Shown one piece after another: positions 30,960-41,893 of a DNA stretch of 45,545 nt. How positions within the stretch are numbered: position 1 is the first letter of the stretch; each line of letters starts with the position of its first letter. Position numbers and translations under genes: made by a program. Location: assembly GCA_004114245.1 (NCBI GenBank), contig QZWS01000014.1, positions 1 to 45,545 of the forward strand. The letters are read 5' to 3'. The notes beneath the pieces were generated by a model. The model did no database searches. It worked only from the letters and a program-made list of their open reading frames with translations, and was not told the origin of the DNA. The stretch is from Zoopage sp. CT-All. Lineage: Eukaryota > Zoopagomycota > Zoopagomycetes > Zoopagales > Zoopagaceae.

Positions 30960-33900
30960 ATGGCCCAGCGCATTCCGGTGACATTCATCACCTCGCAGAA
31001 TTGCTTCGTCAACCTCCCGGCGTCATGGATAAATGTGCTACACAGGCTCAATAAGGTAGGCGCGAATTCCAGACGGCCACAGCGCCCACGCTCGTCGTAG
31101 CCACCGGAAAAAACGGTGCTGGAACTTGTCTGGACCGCTGCAAATCCGGGACGCAGCAGCGATGGGGGTAGTAAAAAATCGGACAAAAGGACGTATGTAG
31201 GCTGGTCCGGACTCGCATCGCGAAATTTCGACGCAGAGACGCTGGAGATGGACGCGCAGTTCGCCACCGGCCTTGGTCTCACCGAGGGCTGCATTGTTTG
31301 TCGCGTTTTAGCACTGTGTTTAGGAATAACGAATGTAGGTAAGCGCAAAATTTTGCAAGAAATCTCCGGCAGGAGTATCCGTGCAAGTTGACCCCCTTTC
31401 GGAAGACGACTGGGAAGTGCTGGTATGTGCAGCCGAGTTTCCAGGATAGTATGAGCGATAGCATCATTATAGGAGCTAAATGCTGAGTACCTGGAGGAAG
31501 AGCTCCTCAGACAGATTCGTGTTGTTTACCCCGGGCAGATCATCACGGCATGGATTCGACGGGCTAGTCTGCGACTGCGCGTTATCGCCACTGAACCCAA
31601 CGAGCCCTATGTGGTGCTGAATACGGATTCTGAAGTGCACGTTGCACCACGGCAACGAGTTATTGACGACAAAAAACGGATTGATGCGAAACCCATGGCC
31701 TTGTTGGACTCCTCATCAGGTCGAGTGCAGGAATTTGCGATGCGATCCTTGTCGAGAAGCTTGCTTGCCGCAAACCATCGTCAAATTGATCTTGATTTTT
31801 CCGTCTGTCATGTGCCGCGTGTCGTCGTGTCTGATATGTGGTGCGGCGGTGAATTGGTACGCATCGAGCGATTGTGGCCGCAAAGCAACTCCCGTCATTC
31901 AGGCGATAATCGCCGCAAGCTCGATGCTGTTTACGCGATCCTAGAACTCACGGACGAGGAAGATAATATTCCTCCCAGCGCTACGCTATCAGACTATGCG
32001 CGAGACGCCCTTGCCCTTGACGACGTCGACCTCATCAGGTTGGTGGACTGCTTTCTCTGATCGTTGAATGCGAATAGATCATGCAGAGTCAGAAAAGTTG
32101 ATCCCAAGACTTTGGAACGATGTAAAATAAGTCTGAAGCAGATCTGCCACGAGGAAGATGAGCCGCTCACTGCTGCACAACTGGAACGACTCGCTTTGGG
32201 TACACGGTTCGCTCGTTCACAGAATATTAAATCCCTTTGAAGAGTATTTATCACGTGCTTGCTCTGAAGTCAGATCTTCAAGCGTCGTTTTGACGAATGA
32301 TTCAAATTTACGTGTTTCCGACAGTGTGAACATTCTTATCCAACTCAGGCCATCAAATCAGTCGACGGTACCGATCGAAATCTCGGAGTATATGGTGCTT
32401 CACAAAGATTCCCTTGCCTCGATTATTGTCAATGGGCACCAGCACATTGCTGTGGATGCTAGACAGGCATCTGATACGGGGTACGTCCTACTGATTCAAT
32501 TCGAATCTTGACCGTTTCAAGGGGTGATATTTTGGAGCTTCCAATATTCAAAGAGACTGTCAGTGAGATTGGTCAGTGGGCATCGAAAGTGCGCCTCAAG
32601 CTCCCGTTCCGTATGAAGGGTATTGTAGTGGGCGATGTTTTGGCTACTTATTATAATATTCCAGGCTATGGATTACTCGTCGTCGGACGAAAAGGCTCGG
32701 GAAAATCCGCGCTACTCGCGTTTCTTCGTCGATGTCACTCCCTCACGGCTATATTCCGTAGGCTTGTCAGCGATAGTAATTTCCTCACCACGTCTGCTAG
32801 ATTTTCAGCTCTTGGACTGTTCCATATTTTCCGAGTTGCGTCTTTCTGCGATTACAGAGCGTCTGGCGGATGCTTTGCATCGATCCCATCTTTGTCAGCC
32901 GAGCATTCTTTTGTTAGACAATTTGGAGAGACTATGCCCAGTCGAGCAGGAACACGTTGATCCTACTCGATCAAGACAAGTTGCTATGCGGTTCATCGAG
33001 CAACTCACTGTGGCTTTGCAGTACACTCTCGTTTTCGTATGTGCAACCTGCGTTTCGCAAGATGCCCTTCACGCTCAAGTAATGAACTCCAAAATCCTTC
33101 CGAAAATAGCTACTCTTGATCCACCGACGCGGTCTGATCGGTTAGAGGTAAAGTCTGATTCGCCTTGCAACTACCAACATTTGCAGATGCTCATGAGACG
33201 ATTGCCATTAAGAGATCGAAGCGCCACTGGTTTGGAAACAGACTTGGAATCGATCATTAGCGAGACAGATGGCTTTTCTCCAGCAGATATTGGTACATGG
33301 CTCGAGCGCACGCTTCATCGACGTTCCATGCGCGTTTATCAAAACCCTGCGAAGCCTGGTCTTCTTCAGCTTGAAGATTTTCGCAACGCTCTAACTGGAT
33401 TTACGCCATTGGCTTTAAAGGGCATCAAGTTAGAGCACTCACAGGTCAAATGGAGTGATATAGGAGGCGAGTGCTAGATGCTATGACAGTCATATTTACC
33501 TGTCACCAGGTTTGGAGGAGACTCGAAAGGTATTACTCGAAACGTTGGACTGGCCAACACGCTATTCTCGAATATTCAAAGCGTGTCCTCTTCGGTTACG
33601 ATCTGGGTAGTCACTTGAGCAAAGACATATCTGCCTCTGACCCGACTAGTCTTTTGCTTTTCGGATATCCAGGCTGTGGAAAGACGCTCTTGGCCTCTGC
33701 AGTTGCGCGTGAATGCGGATTAAATTTTGTGTCAATCAAGGGCCCCGAGTTGATGAATAAGTACATTGGCGCTAGCGAGAAATCTGTCCGAGATTTGTTT
33801 GATCGTGCAAAATCGGCCAAGCCTTGCGTATTGTTCTTCGATGAGTTTGAATCCATTGCTCCACGCCGCGGCCATGACAGCACCGGCGTCACCGATCGGA

Positions 33901-34631
33901 TAGTAAATCAGCTACTAACAGAGATGGACGGTGCAGAGGGCCTCGACGGCGTGTATGTTCTCGGCGCAACAAGTCGCCCAGATCTGGTTGATCCAGCGCT
34001 TTTGCGTCCTGGTCGGCTGGACAAGGCGTTATTCTGTGGCGTGCCGAACGTGTTTGAGCGCGAGGAGGTTTGCTTCAGTATCTTGGCGCAAATGCCATTG
34101 AATGCGGTGTAGATTCTAAGGGCCGTTTCTCAAAAAGTACAGCTATCATCGGATGTCTCTTTGGGCATGTTGGCGAGCGAATGTGATGGCCTCACGGGTG
34201 CAGATCTTCAAGCGCTTGTATACAATGCCCACCTCTTATGCATCAACGATGCCATTGCACTAGCTAATGGCGTGGAAGGGGCCAACGCATCTACTAGTAT
34301 TGAATCAAAGGAAGTAAACTTCTCTATACTTTGCAGTCGCGCGGGTATGGAGAATATGACGCAGGCGGATCGAGCCGTTCTAGAGGAGAGAGTCTGTGGT
34401 ATTGTCAGCAATGACTGCTCTGACCCGATCTCTAGATTCAGCGTATGGAGGCCAGAAATCAAGGCATGGCTCGCAAAAGGACCGAGCCTGAACTGGTATG
34501 TCCCTCAGCCTGGGGGTGTGATTAGTAATGCTTTAGGTGGTACAACGGCAGCATCTCCAGCGATCATTGCAGGAACTCAAACCTTCCCTCTCACAACAAG
34601 AGTATCATCGCTTGAAGTTGATGTAAATTAG
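30960..34631 (+). CDS. PEX1: Peroxisomal AAA ATPase Pex1
   Basis: With Pex6, Pex1 extracts the import receptor Pex5 from the peroxisomal membrane. Model: join(30960..31055,31101..31338,31388..31422,31473..32038,32078..32199,32243..32480,32522..32757,32801..33466,33510..33606,33650..34067,34113..34631), 1076 aa (yeast 1043). The N-domain shows [23 protein letters not shown] and, across a splice, [22 protein letters not shown]1 has Walker A GRKGSGKS (about 486-493) but only LLLDNLE in place of Walker B, as usual for Pex1. D2 is intact: GYPGCGKT (770-777), FFDEFES with D829-E830, then the Pex1 run [18 protein letters not shown] and [19 protein letters not shown]. Ten introns of 39-50 nt; the eighth (33467-33509) is GC-AG. 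The 32200-32242 intron is the least certain. The C-terminal 90 residues are divergent. Confidence 0.94.
33467..33509 (+). other. GC-AG intron in PEX1
   Basis: The donor reads GGAG|GCGAGT. Only this cut keeps frame and yields WSDIGG-LEETRK, the conserved entry to the second ATPase domain; the nearby GT (GAGTGC) would shift the frame. The acceptor is CACCAG. Length 43 nt. Confidence 0.8.
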
Positions 34632-35024
34632 CCCTTCCTGCTTATCATTCAAAAAAGCAATTGGCTGAATAGATATGATGAATTTACGCAAGGACGGGAC
34701 GCTAATATGGGCTCTGGAATGGCTCCTCGTGGTGTTGGTAGTCGAGTGACTCTGGGCTGACAAGCGGGCAGGAATCAGATGAGAATCACAGGGTATGGAC
34801 GGCCAAAGGTCTTATGGCCATCACAGCCTCTTTTACCGCCGAATGGTACCATTCAATGATAAATATGAGTTTTCTCAACAAGGAAGTGGTGAATTCAAAT
34901 ACAGCAGCATTTCTACTTGACGTTTGCTGATGAGTCCAATGGTTCATCGTAGCACAATTCATCCAATCACAGATATATTGACGTCAACACACTCTCTTCA
35001 CGTTAATACCCCCAACGAACTGTT
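34632..35024. other. Intergenic between convergent genes
   Basis: 393 bp shared by the 3' ends of PEX1 and the TM7S3-like gene B. Several AATAAA-like and TTATT words fit poly(A) signals on either strand. No gene seen. Confidence 0.4.
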
Positions 35025-36422
35025 TCATTTGCCAATATAGAACTTGCGCGTCGTTTGACGTCCGGCACTGCCGTGACTTGCTCCGCTCCACGCACTTCCC
35101 TTGCGCATGTGCACATAACCTTCGCCACTCATGGGTACCACGCGCGACTGCTTCCGCACATGCGATGGCGGGAAACCACCGCCAATCGTTGGCACGCGTA
35201 CAACAGGCGAGTGGTTTTCTTCTGGAATATCCGACACATTAAGATCGCTTTCGAACGCGCCTTGGCCAAACCATTCCACGCGTTTAAAGCGCCACAGCTG
35301 CCAAACGGTGCCAAAAAAGCCTATTAAAATGGTCGCCACGAGTTCCGAGATTGCCGCTACGGTGGTGCCCGAACCGAGCAATGGCTCGTAGCCCTTCGAT
35401 CCAGGAAGAGCGTTGATGCCAAAATCAAAAAGCATGTCGATGCTCACAACGATTGAAACAGCTCCAGCCAAACTGGTTCCGACGATAGCCAGGACCTTGC
35501 CAAGTTTGTTATGTCCTCGGCGCGCGAAAACGAATGTTGCCGTGGTCAATGCCAGGACGAGGATGGCTGTGAGAAGGAGCGGAAGCCAAACTGGCATACT
35601 GGCCGAGGCTGGAATCGGAATTAGCACGATCCGAACAAAGGAGGATCCGAGCAGTGCACCACCCACAAGCGCTATGGCGATATTGGGGAACTGCACCAAG
35701 CACAGAGCAAGCATAGCGCCCACCACAGCAACCAGCAGTGGCCCCACGACCATGATGAACTCTGCTCGGTCGGATATCTCGTCGTCGTCATCGGCAAGTG
35801 CCTGGCGCTCCAAGTACGGATTAATCACAATCCGCAGAACGGCCAGGGTGAGATTAGCAGCGATGAAACACCCGGCCAAGAACAGTGTGGTGCGATACTG
35901 CCCATACCCGGTAAATATGATAAAGGCGCCTAGAATGAGCATAATAATGTAGATAGGTTTGAAGCCAATTCCTGATGTCTTTGGGGACTGTTTGATTGTT
36001 GTTTTGGGCGAGATTGAAGATGGGGAAGAAACAGTGGTGTTTGGAGTGGCTTGCAGCGCGGCTTGGAAGCGAGCACCTGTTACTGCATCTTTGGGCGGGA
36101 CCACTGGTTGGATTTTTGGTGCAAGAGGAGGAAGCGGAGGAATAGCTAGAACAGGCGAGGATGGGGGTGGAACCGCCACGGATGCAATTGCAGGCGATGC
36201 GACAGAACCAGGGGGACTCGTTTCCTGCTGCGTTTCTGGCACTGATGACGATATAACTAGACTATGACGAAATCTAACCAAAGGCTGGGCAGAGATTTGT
36301 CCCGGCTGCAGGGGTGTTACGGAAGGTGTTCCAGTGGGAGTCTGCGGTTGCTGAAGAGACATCGCACTGCGCGCCAGCCCCAGAACGCAAAGGCCGAGCA
36401 GAAGATGGGGCGCTATTCTCAT
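35025..36422 (-). CDS. TM7S3/TM198-like (DUF4203) membrane protein B
   Basis: Single exon, 465 aa. Signal peptide (HLLLGLCVLGLARSAMS), then about 135 residues of Pro/Ser/Thr/Val-rich, probably O-glycosylated, luminal stalk. About seven hydrophobic helices follow: IYIIMLILGAFIIFTG, TLFLAGCFIAANLTLAVL, MVVGPLLVAVVGAMLAL, IAIALVGGALLGSSFV, WLPLLLTAILVLAL, VLAIVGTSLAGAVSIVV and VATILIGFFG. The C-terminal cytosolic tail begins WQLWRFKRVEW and is Ser/His/Arg-rich. The helix pattern and the ending WxxWRF...W...AFESD match protein A at 25907-26836, so the two are distant paralogues. Function not known. Confidence 0.8.
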   Translation of the reverse strand: MRIAPHLLLGLCVLGLARSAMSLQQPQTPTGTPSVTPLQPGQISAQPLVRFRHSLVISSSVPETQQETSPPGSVASPAIASVAVPPPSSPVLAIPPLPPLAPKIQPVVPPKDAVTGARFQAALQATPNTTVSSPSSISPKTTIKQSPKTSGIGFKPIYIIMLILGAFIIFTGYGQYRTTLFLAGCFIAANLTLAVLRIVINPYLERQALADDDDEISDRAEFIMVVGPLLVAVVGAMLALCLVQFPNIAIALVGGALLGSSFVRIVLIPIPASASMPVWLPLLLTAILVLALTTATFVFARRGHNKLGKVLAIVGTSLAGAVSIVVSIDMLFDFGINALPGSKGYEPLLGSGTTVAAISELVATILIGFFGTVWQLWRFKRVEWFGQGAFESDLNVSDIPEENHSPVVRVPTIGGGFPPSHVRKQSRVVPMSGEGYVHMRKGSAWSGASHGSAGRQTTRKFYIGK

Positions 36423-37505
36423 ATTTTCCGCCGTCCGGTGACACTTGCCGCTCTGAATTGCCTTGACGGACTATGTGAGCGAGATGTGAGCGAGGGAAGT
36501 GGTTTTCCAAGTTGGGGGGTGATGGTTGAGAATCATGGCCACATGGCCAATCCTGACATCAGGTGATGGCTTTGCTGATTAGTGCTTATTTTTGAAGATG
36601 GCAGCTATAACTTTGGGTATCTCCATATAGTGATGCAAGAGGCTGCATTAACTACATGGCCTTGCAAAGAATGCATTTTCTGCTCTCTATTTTTATAATG
36701 TGCTCACTACCTACTTAAAATTCATATTTTACCTCAAAGCCTATATGTATTATATTTGTAATAGCATCCAAAGAGTTGATTGCCTGCAGTGTGTGAAGCA
36801 ACCATAGGCTACAAATAGCTTACTAGGCTATTTATAGCATAAATTATAAGATATGCCCCAAAGGCATGCTTCCCAAGAAGATAACTTTATGTTCCACAAG
36901 ACACACAAGTCACACACACCCTACAACCTCCTATACACAAAAATTCTACCCACTATATTGGCTAATCTATAAAAAATATTATGGTAGTAGGTTGTAACTT
37001 TCAACCTTATTCTATAAGGCTAATTCTATCTGTGCAGCCAATGACAGTTAGTAGTAATTAGCAGTGATAGTTTTATATATTAACCCACAATCTACAAAGT
37101 ATCCCACAGTATACCATATTACATTCTCTCCTGTCACCTCCACACTATCCACTTCCACTAGACTCTATACTCTAATTCCCAACCATTTGCTACTTCATTG
37201 TACTGCACTAATCAGCCATTTTACCACATCTTTGGACACTCAAACATCCTAATAAATCAAAACACTCTCACACTCCAGCCTTACAATCCCTGAAAGGACA
37301 GCATGGGAGACTGCATACCACCCGCTTGCAGTCACTCCTACACAGCATTAGGTACTGCAGATCAGCTGACCAGGAGCTGTGAAGTGCAATTAGCCTGCTG
37401 CCCGTGCAACACTCCTATGCATGGAATCACTCCGGTTGGTGGGCGTCGAAATTGCGACTGGCACTACCGCCATCCCACCGCCGTGCCCCGGCCCTCTCCG
37501 CCGTC
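36423..37505. other. AT-rich gene-free stretch upstream of HOOK
   Basis: 1083 bp between two divergent genes. About 36560-37280 is strongly AT-rich with many TATA-like words and short imperfect hairpins (for example AGGTTG/CAACCT near 36990-37010). The last about 200 bp return to normal composition and should hold the HOOK promoter. No ORF, RNA gene or mobile-element coding recognised. Confidence 0.5.
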
Positions 37506-40272
37506 ATGTCCACGCAGGAATTCGGCGCCGCATTTGTCGAATGGGTGCGTCAACATCCTTATACCTCGGCGACGACGCTGTAACTCGCGCTGCTGCGGCA
37601 TTGTAGGTCAACTCGTTTGAGGACCTCTCGGCGCCCATATCCAGTCTCGAGGACCTGTCCGACGGCGCCATCTTGTTTGAGATCCTCAGCGATATGTACG
37701 CTCACAATCAACGCACCATCTTTGGCCATCTCTGATCACGCCGCAATGCTAGTGACGGGCGATGGTTCAAGAATGCGCGGCCAACAGCCGAGACCGGCGA
37801 CAACTGGGTCCTTCGCGTCAACAACCTCAAAAAAATATATCGAATGCTGCTGCAGTACTACCAAGAGAAGCTGGGCCAGTCCGCGGACTTGCTGGACGAT
37901 CCCGACCTGACGCTGATTGCGCGCGATCACGATCCGGCAGAGATTGCCAAGCTCGCCAAGATTATTCTCGCCATGGCCGTGCAGTCGGAAAACAACGCCG
38001 TGTATGTGCAGCGCGTGCAGGGACTGAGCCCGCGCATGCAGCACCAGATCATGTATGGGATTGAGCAGGTCGTTAATCAGCTGTCGGCGGCGTCAAACGA
38101 GGACGATGAGGAGTACGACCAGGTGGATTTGCCGACGCAGCAGCCGCCGACGCCGCAAAAGTTTGAGTTCAGCGAGACGGACGAGCAGGTGCTGCGGCTG
38201 CGCGCTGAATTGAACCGGGCCAAGGCGGAAAAGGAGGATCTCGAGCGCGTGCATCGCAACCTCATGCACGACCACTCCAACCTGCGCCAGGACTATGACG
38301 AGCTGTGCAATGAGAAGGACGATCTCCGGGTCAAGAACAAGGAGATTGAGCGCGCGCTCAATGCCGCCAGCGAAACCGGCAAAGGCGAGTTTCTCCTCCG
38401 CACTGAAATCGACGCGCTCAAGCAGGATCTGGAGAAGAGCGAAACCAAGCTGGACGAGGCCGAGCATCAGCTCGAGGAGCAGGCGCTGACCATTGCCGAG
38501 CTCAACCGCCGCAGCGAGGACCTCACCCGCAAGGCCGAACAGGCCAACAAGCTCAAGGATCAGCTCCAAGAGTTTCGCCATATGCACGAAAAGCTGCAAA
38601 AGGCCGAGGCCAACGTTGAGAAGTACAAGAAGAAGCTGGAGGAAAAGTCCGAGCTGCAGAAACAGCTCAAAGTGCTCGAGGAGCAGAATCGTCTGCTGGC
38701 GGAGAAATTGTCCAACACCGAGGACGAGTACCGCAAGATCATGTCGCTCAAGCCGATGCTCGAGTCGTACAAGGACCAGGTTGTGCAGCTCACCAATCGC
38801 GTAAACCAGACCCACATCGAAAAGAACAAGCTCGAGTATGACATCCGTCGATACCAGGAGAAGTTGACGCTTGGTGAATTGGAGAAGCAGCGCGACCAGG
38901 ACCAAATACAACTGCTCGAAGAGCGCATGCGGGAGCTTGAGCACGGTTTGACCGGCGTTCCGATTGCAGCCACTTCCACGCCCAGCGGCACAATGCGCAT
39001 TCAGGACGCGCAGAGCGAACGACAGACCTTTGAGCTCAAGACCAAGATAGCGCAGCTGGAGCGAGAGATCGACTCGCTTCGCCATTCTCGGACCGAAGAA
39101 GGACTCGACGCACGCGTCAAATTACTTGAAAGCATGCTCGATGACTCGAATAAAGTCAAGGTGGATGTCGAGCAGAAGTTCGTCAACGCCCAGAAGCAGA
39201 ACATGCTGCTTGAAAACGAGCTCAGTCGTCTGCGTGGAGGAGTCGAGTTAGTCTGTCAGCGAAGCGTTCCACTGTATTGATGCGTTGATAGTCACGATTT
39301 ATCACTCAGCTTGAGGCAGCGGCTGAACGAGTCTGAGGAGAAGTTGACCGACCTGCAAAAGCAGCTTATCGAGGCAGAGGTCGCTCTGGACGAGTCCAAG
39401 AAAGAGTTGATTATTGCCAAATCCAACCGTTCGTCGCAATCACTTCAGTGGCATGCTGATTCCGTCCTTGTCTAGTTACGTTGGTCGACAAGGACAAGAT
39501 CGATGTACTGAATCAGATTCGCACCGAGGCTGCGACGGATCTGGAGGACCTGCAACGAGACCATGCCGCGCTGAAGATGCGTCTGACCGAGCTTGAAGGC
39601 GAGTCACAGAAGCAACTTGAGCAGCTCAACCAGCTGCTAATCGAAAAGGATCAGCTGCAGACGCAAATCGTCAGCGGCAAGGATGTCTTGCTGCAAAAGG
39701 AGCGCGAGGCCAGTGAAGCACGGGCACATTCGGCACTGCTAGAATCGCGCGAGGCCACTGAGACGGAGCAGCTCAAGAGCCAACTTGCGACGGAGACACG
39801 GCGCAATGGACGCGTGCAGGAGCAGCTTACCGAGTCGCAAGAGCAGATCCGGGTGCTGCAGGTCAAGATGCAAAAGGCAAAGGAGTTTATCCGCCAACAG
39901 GATCGGCTTTTCAAGGAAACGCGCAAGGAATCCGAGTCCAAGGGTGGTACGTACGAGGAAGCAGTCGGCTCACTGAAAGCCGAGCTAAAGAGCAAGGAAG
40001 ATGAGGTGGCACGCTGGCGCGGCAAATTTGAAGAATCGACGAAGCGATGGAACCGCGAGCAAAGTCTGATGATGAGTGCCTGGCACGATATCAACCGGCG
40101 CATGATGCGCGACGGCATGGCTCGTGCTGCCAATGGCATTGGGTCTGGCGTTGTTGCTGGCGGGGCCGGCATTGGCAATGCAATGTCAATGAGTCCCGGA
40201 GGCAGCGGCGGCCTCAGTTGGTTGGCGCAGCAGCGGCGAATGAACGATATCCAGGCCAAGCGAAAGCAGTAA
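37506..40272 (+). CDS. HOOK: HOOK family dynein adaptor
   Basis: Coiled-coil adaptor linking dynein-dynactin to early endosomes on microtubules (HookA in Aspergillus). Model: join(37506..37544,37607..37695,37753..39246,39310..39428,39476..40272), 845 aa. The first exon codes only 13 residues and joins to give FVEW-VNSFEDLSAP. The HOOK domain (about 1-165) continues with LEDLSDGAILFEILSDI-DGRWFK, GDNWVLRVNNLKKIY, DPAEIAKLAKIILAMAVQSENN and MQHQIMYGIEQVV. The rest is almost continuous heptad coiled coil, ending in a short Gly-rich segment and LAQQRRMNDIQAKRKQ. Introns are 62, 57, 63 and 47 nt. A long open frame on the opposite strand (38093-39085) is a codon-bias shadow of the coiled coil. Confidence 0.92.
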
Positions 40273-40408
40273 GCGCGAGCGAGATGCTATCTAAGTGATA
40301 TTCGGTCGACAGTAATAGTAATAATACGTGTTGTGTTTGATCATCCAACGGATGCATTCAACTCTGCAGCGAAATATTTCTATACGCTTATGGGCCATTG
40401 GTCAACGA

Positions 40409-41893
40409 TTAAAGAGAAGATGCCGTCGGCTGAGAATTCGCCAAGGATGGTTTGATCTTCACTCGCCTCTTGAAGTAAGGGCCGCCTACTCCAACCGGTT
40501 CGTGCATTTTCAACAAGTTAGAGGCTATTTCGTGACTAATTTGTTGAACGACGTTGAGCGATCCAGGTGTTTGGCGATGCGGGGAATCTGATCGCCCTGC
40601 TGATCCATCTGTGTGTCTCCCGACCTGTTGGACTGGCCTCGGAGGAGCGTCGCTGGTTAGATGCCCCGGCAACGTTGATGACTCCCCTTGCGTCATGAAT
40701 GGATGTTGCAGCATCCCGTCAAGTGTGATTCGCGTCGCCGATGGTTGCCGTGTCGCTCGATACAACTTCCAGGCCTGAGCATTCTCGCCGAACAACTCCT
40801 TAGCCCACTGGTTCATTGCCTTTAATTCGTCTCCTTGCAGCAGTTCGCGCCACCCTACGATGCATGCAATCTCGGCTGTGAACAGCTCGCGTAAAGTCGT
40901 TCCAGCGGCATAGAGATCAAATGCGAACTGATCCGCATCATCTTGGAGCAGCACAGCGTCCGACGAGTCTATCGAAGGTGGCCTTAGTTCTGGGTCAAAT
41001 CCCGGTTGGTAGTGTCGGTCCAGACGCCACACATTAGGATAAAAGCGTTTTAATAGCGGGTTAAGAGCGTATGTTGCGAAGCCAAAATCGATTAGCACAA
41101 GCCTCTCCGTCTCCTCTTCCAGCATAAAATTGTTTGATTTTAGGTCACGATGCACCATGCCAATGCCGTGAATGTGCTTGAGGGCCTGCAAGATCTGGCG
41201 GAATATGCGCCGGACAAAATCGCCACTGATTTTGGCATTAACTAGATCATCCCCGACCATGTCATAAAGAGCGTCTTGCAATGTTTTACCTTTTATGAGT
41301 TCCTGGACAATACAGGCGACCGGCCGACCAGAACTAGTATTGTAAGGATTACGGAGTTGGACGAATCCAAACGAGGCAATGTGGCGTGCAATGTTGGCAT
41401 GGCGGGAGAGAGATGCATCGCGGAGACTGATATTCTCTCTCAGTGTGTCCTGAATGTTGTAAGAGCACTTGATGGCAACATATTCGTCCTTGGTGTCAAT
41501 GGCGTGTAAGTCTCGTGCTTTCCAGACACGGCCAAAAGTACCGGATCCAAGCTCGCGGATGATTTTGTACTGAGATGAGCGATTTTGAAGGAACCCAAAA
41601 TCGCGGTAAAGGTTGTATACGTTCCAATTATATTTGTCCTTATGCGACAATTTGGTGGGTTTTGCAACAGCGTGTTGATGCCTCCATGACCGAGGTGTTG
41701 ATTCATTCGCAGCGCATGGGAGTCCGTTACTTGCTAGAAGCAGGGAATCGGGCGATAGGATGATGCGCTGTGGTTTGTGGACTTTTGCGGTCCATTTTGG
41801 TGGGATTGCGTCTACCGAAGATGCCAGCAAGGGTCTTGCAGCGAGCACTGCCGCAAGCAGCAATAGGGGGATACTGGAGCAATTCTTACCCAT
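40409..41893 (-). CDS. Protein kinase with signal peptide
   Basis: Single exon, 494 aa. Residues 8-27 form a hydrophobic signal peptide (IPLLLLAAVLAARPLLASS), so the kinase is predicted to enter the secretory pathway. A canonical Ser/Thr-type eukaryotic kinase domain spans about 110-400: glycine loop GSGTFG 116-121, lysine K142 in VAIK, HRDLKSNN with D250, K252 and N255, DFG 269-271. Hence it should be catalytically competent. The activation segment is atypical: no standard APE, with DPELRPP (300-306) in its place. The alpha-C glutamate is not certain. Possible N-glycosylation sites are N63, N104 and N185. No transmembrane helix follows, so it looks soluble, unlike Ire1 or PERK. The C-terminal 90 residues are Pro/Ser/Gln-rich. 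Tail-to-tail with HOOK (136 bp). Confidence 0.85.
   Translation of the reverse strand: MGKNCSSIPLLLLAAVLAARPLLASSVDAIPPKWTAKVHKPQRIILSPDSLLLASNGLPCAANESTPRSWRHQHAVAKPTKLSHKDKYNWNVYNLYRDFGFLQNRSSQYKIIRELGSGTFGRVWKARDLHAIDTKDEYVAIKCSYNIQDTLRENISLRDASLSRHANIARHIASFGFVQLRNPYNTSSGRPVACIVQELIKGKTLQDALYDMVGDDLVNAKISGDFVRRIFRQILQALKHIHGIGMVHRDLKSNNFMLEEETERLVLIDFGFATYALNPLLKRFYPNVWRLDRHYQPGFDPELRPPSIDSSDAVLLQDDADQFAFDLYAAGTTLRELFTAEIACIVGWRELLQGDELKAMNQWAKELFGENAQAWKLYRATRQPSATRITLDGMLQHPFMTQGESSTLPGHLTSDAPPRPVQQVGRHTDGSAGRSDSPHRQTPGSLNVVQQISHEIASNLLKMHEPVGVGGPYFKRRVKIKPSLANSQPTASSL

Noticed and set aside
32200-32297. Alternative PEX1 splice using a GTTCAC donor and an acceptor before the SSSVVLTND stretch (55 nt)
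   Set aside because: Possible and in frame, but the GTACAC donor with a 43-nt intron fits the donor style and length of the other introns better. I left this junction as the least certain in PEX1.
38093-39085. 330-codon open frame opposite HOOK
   Set aside because: Leucine-rich antisense shadow of the Glu/Lys/Gln coiled coil; no ATG context, no recognisable protein.
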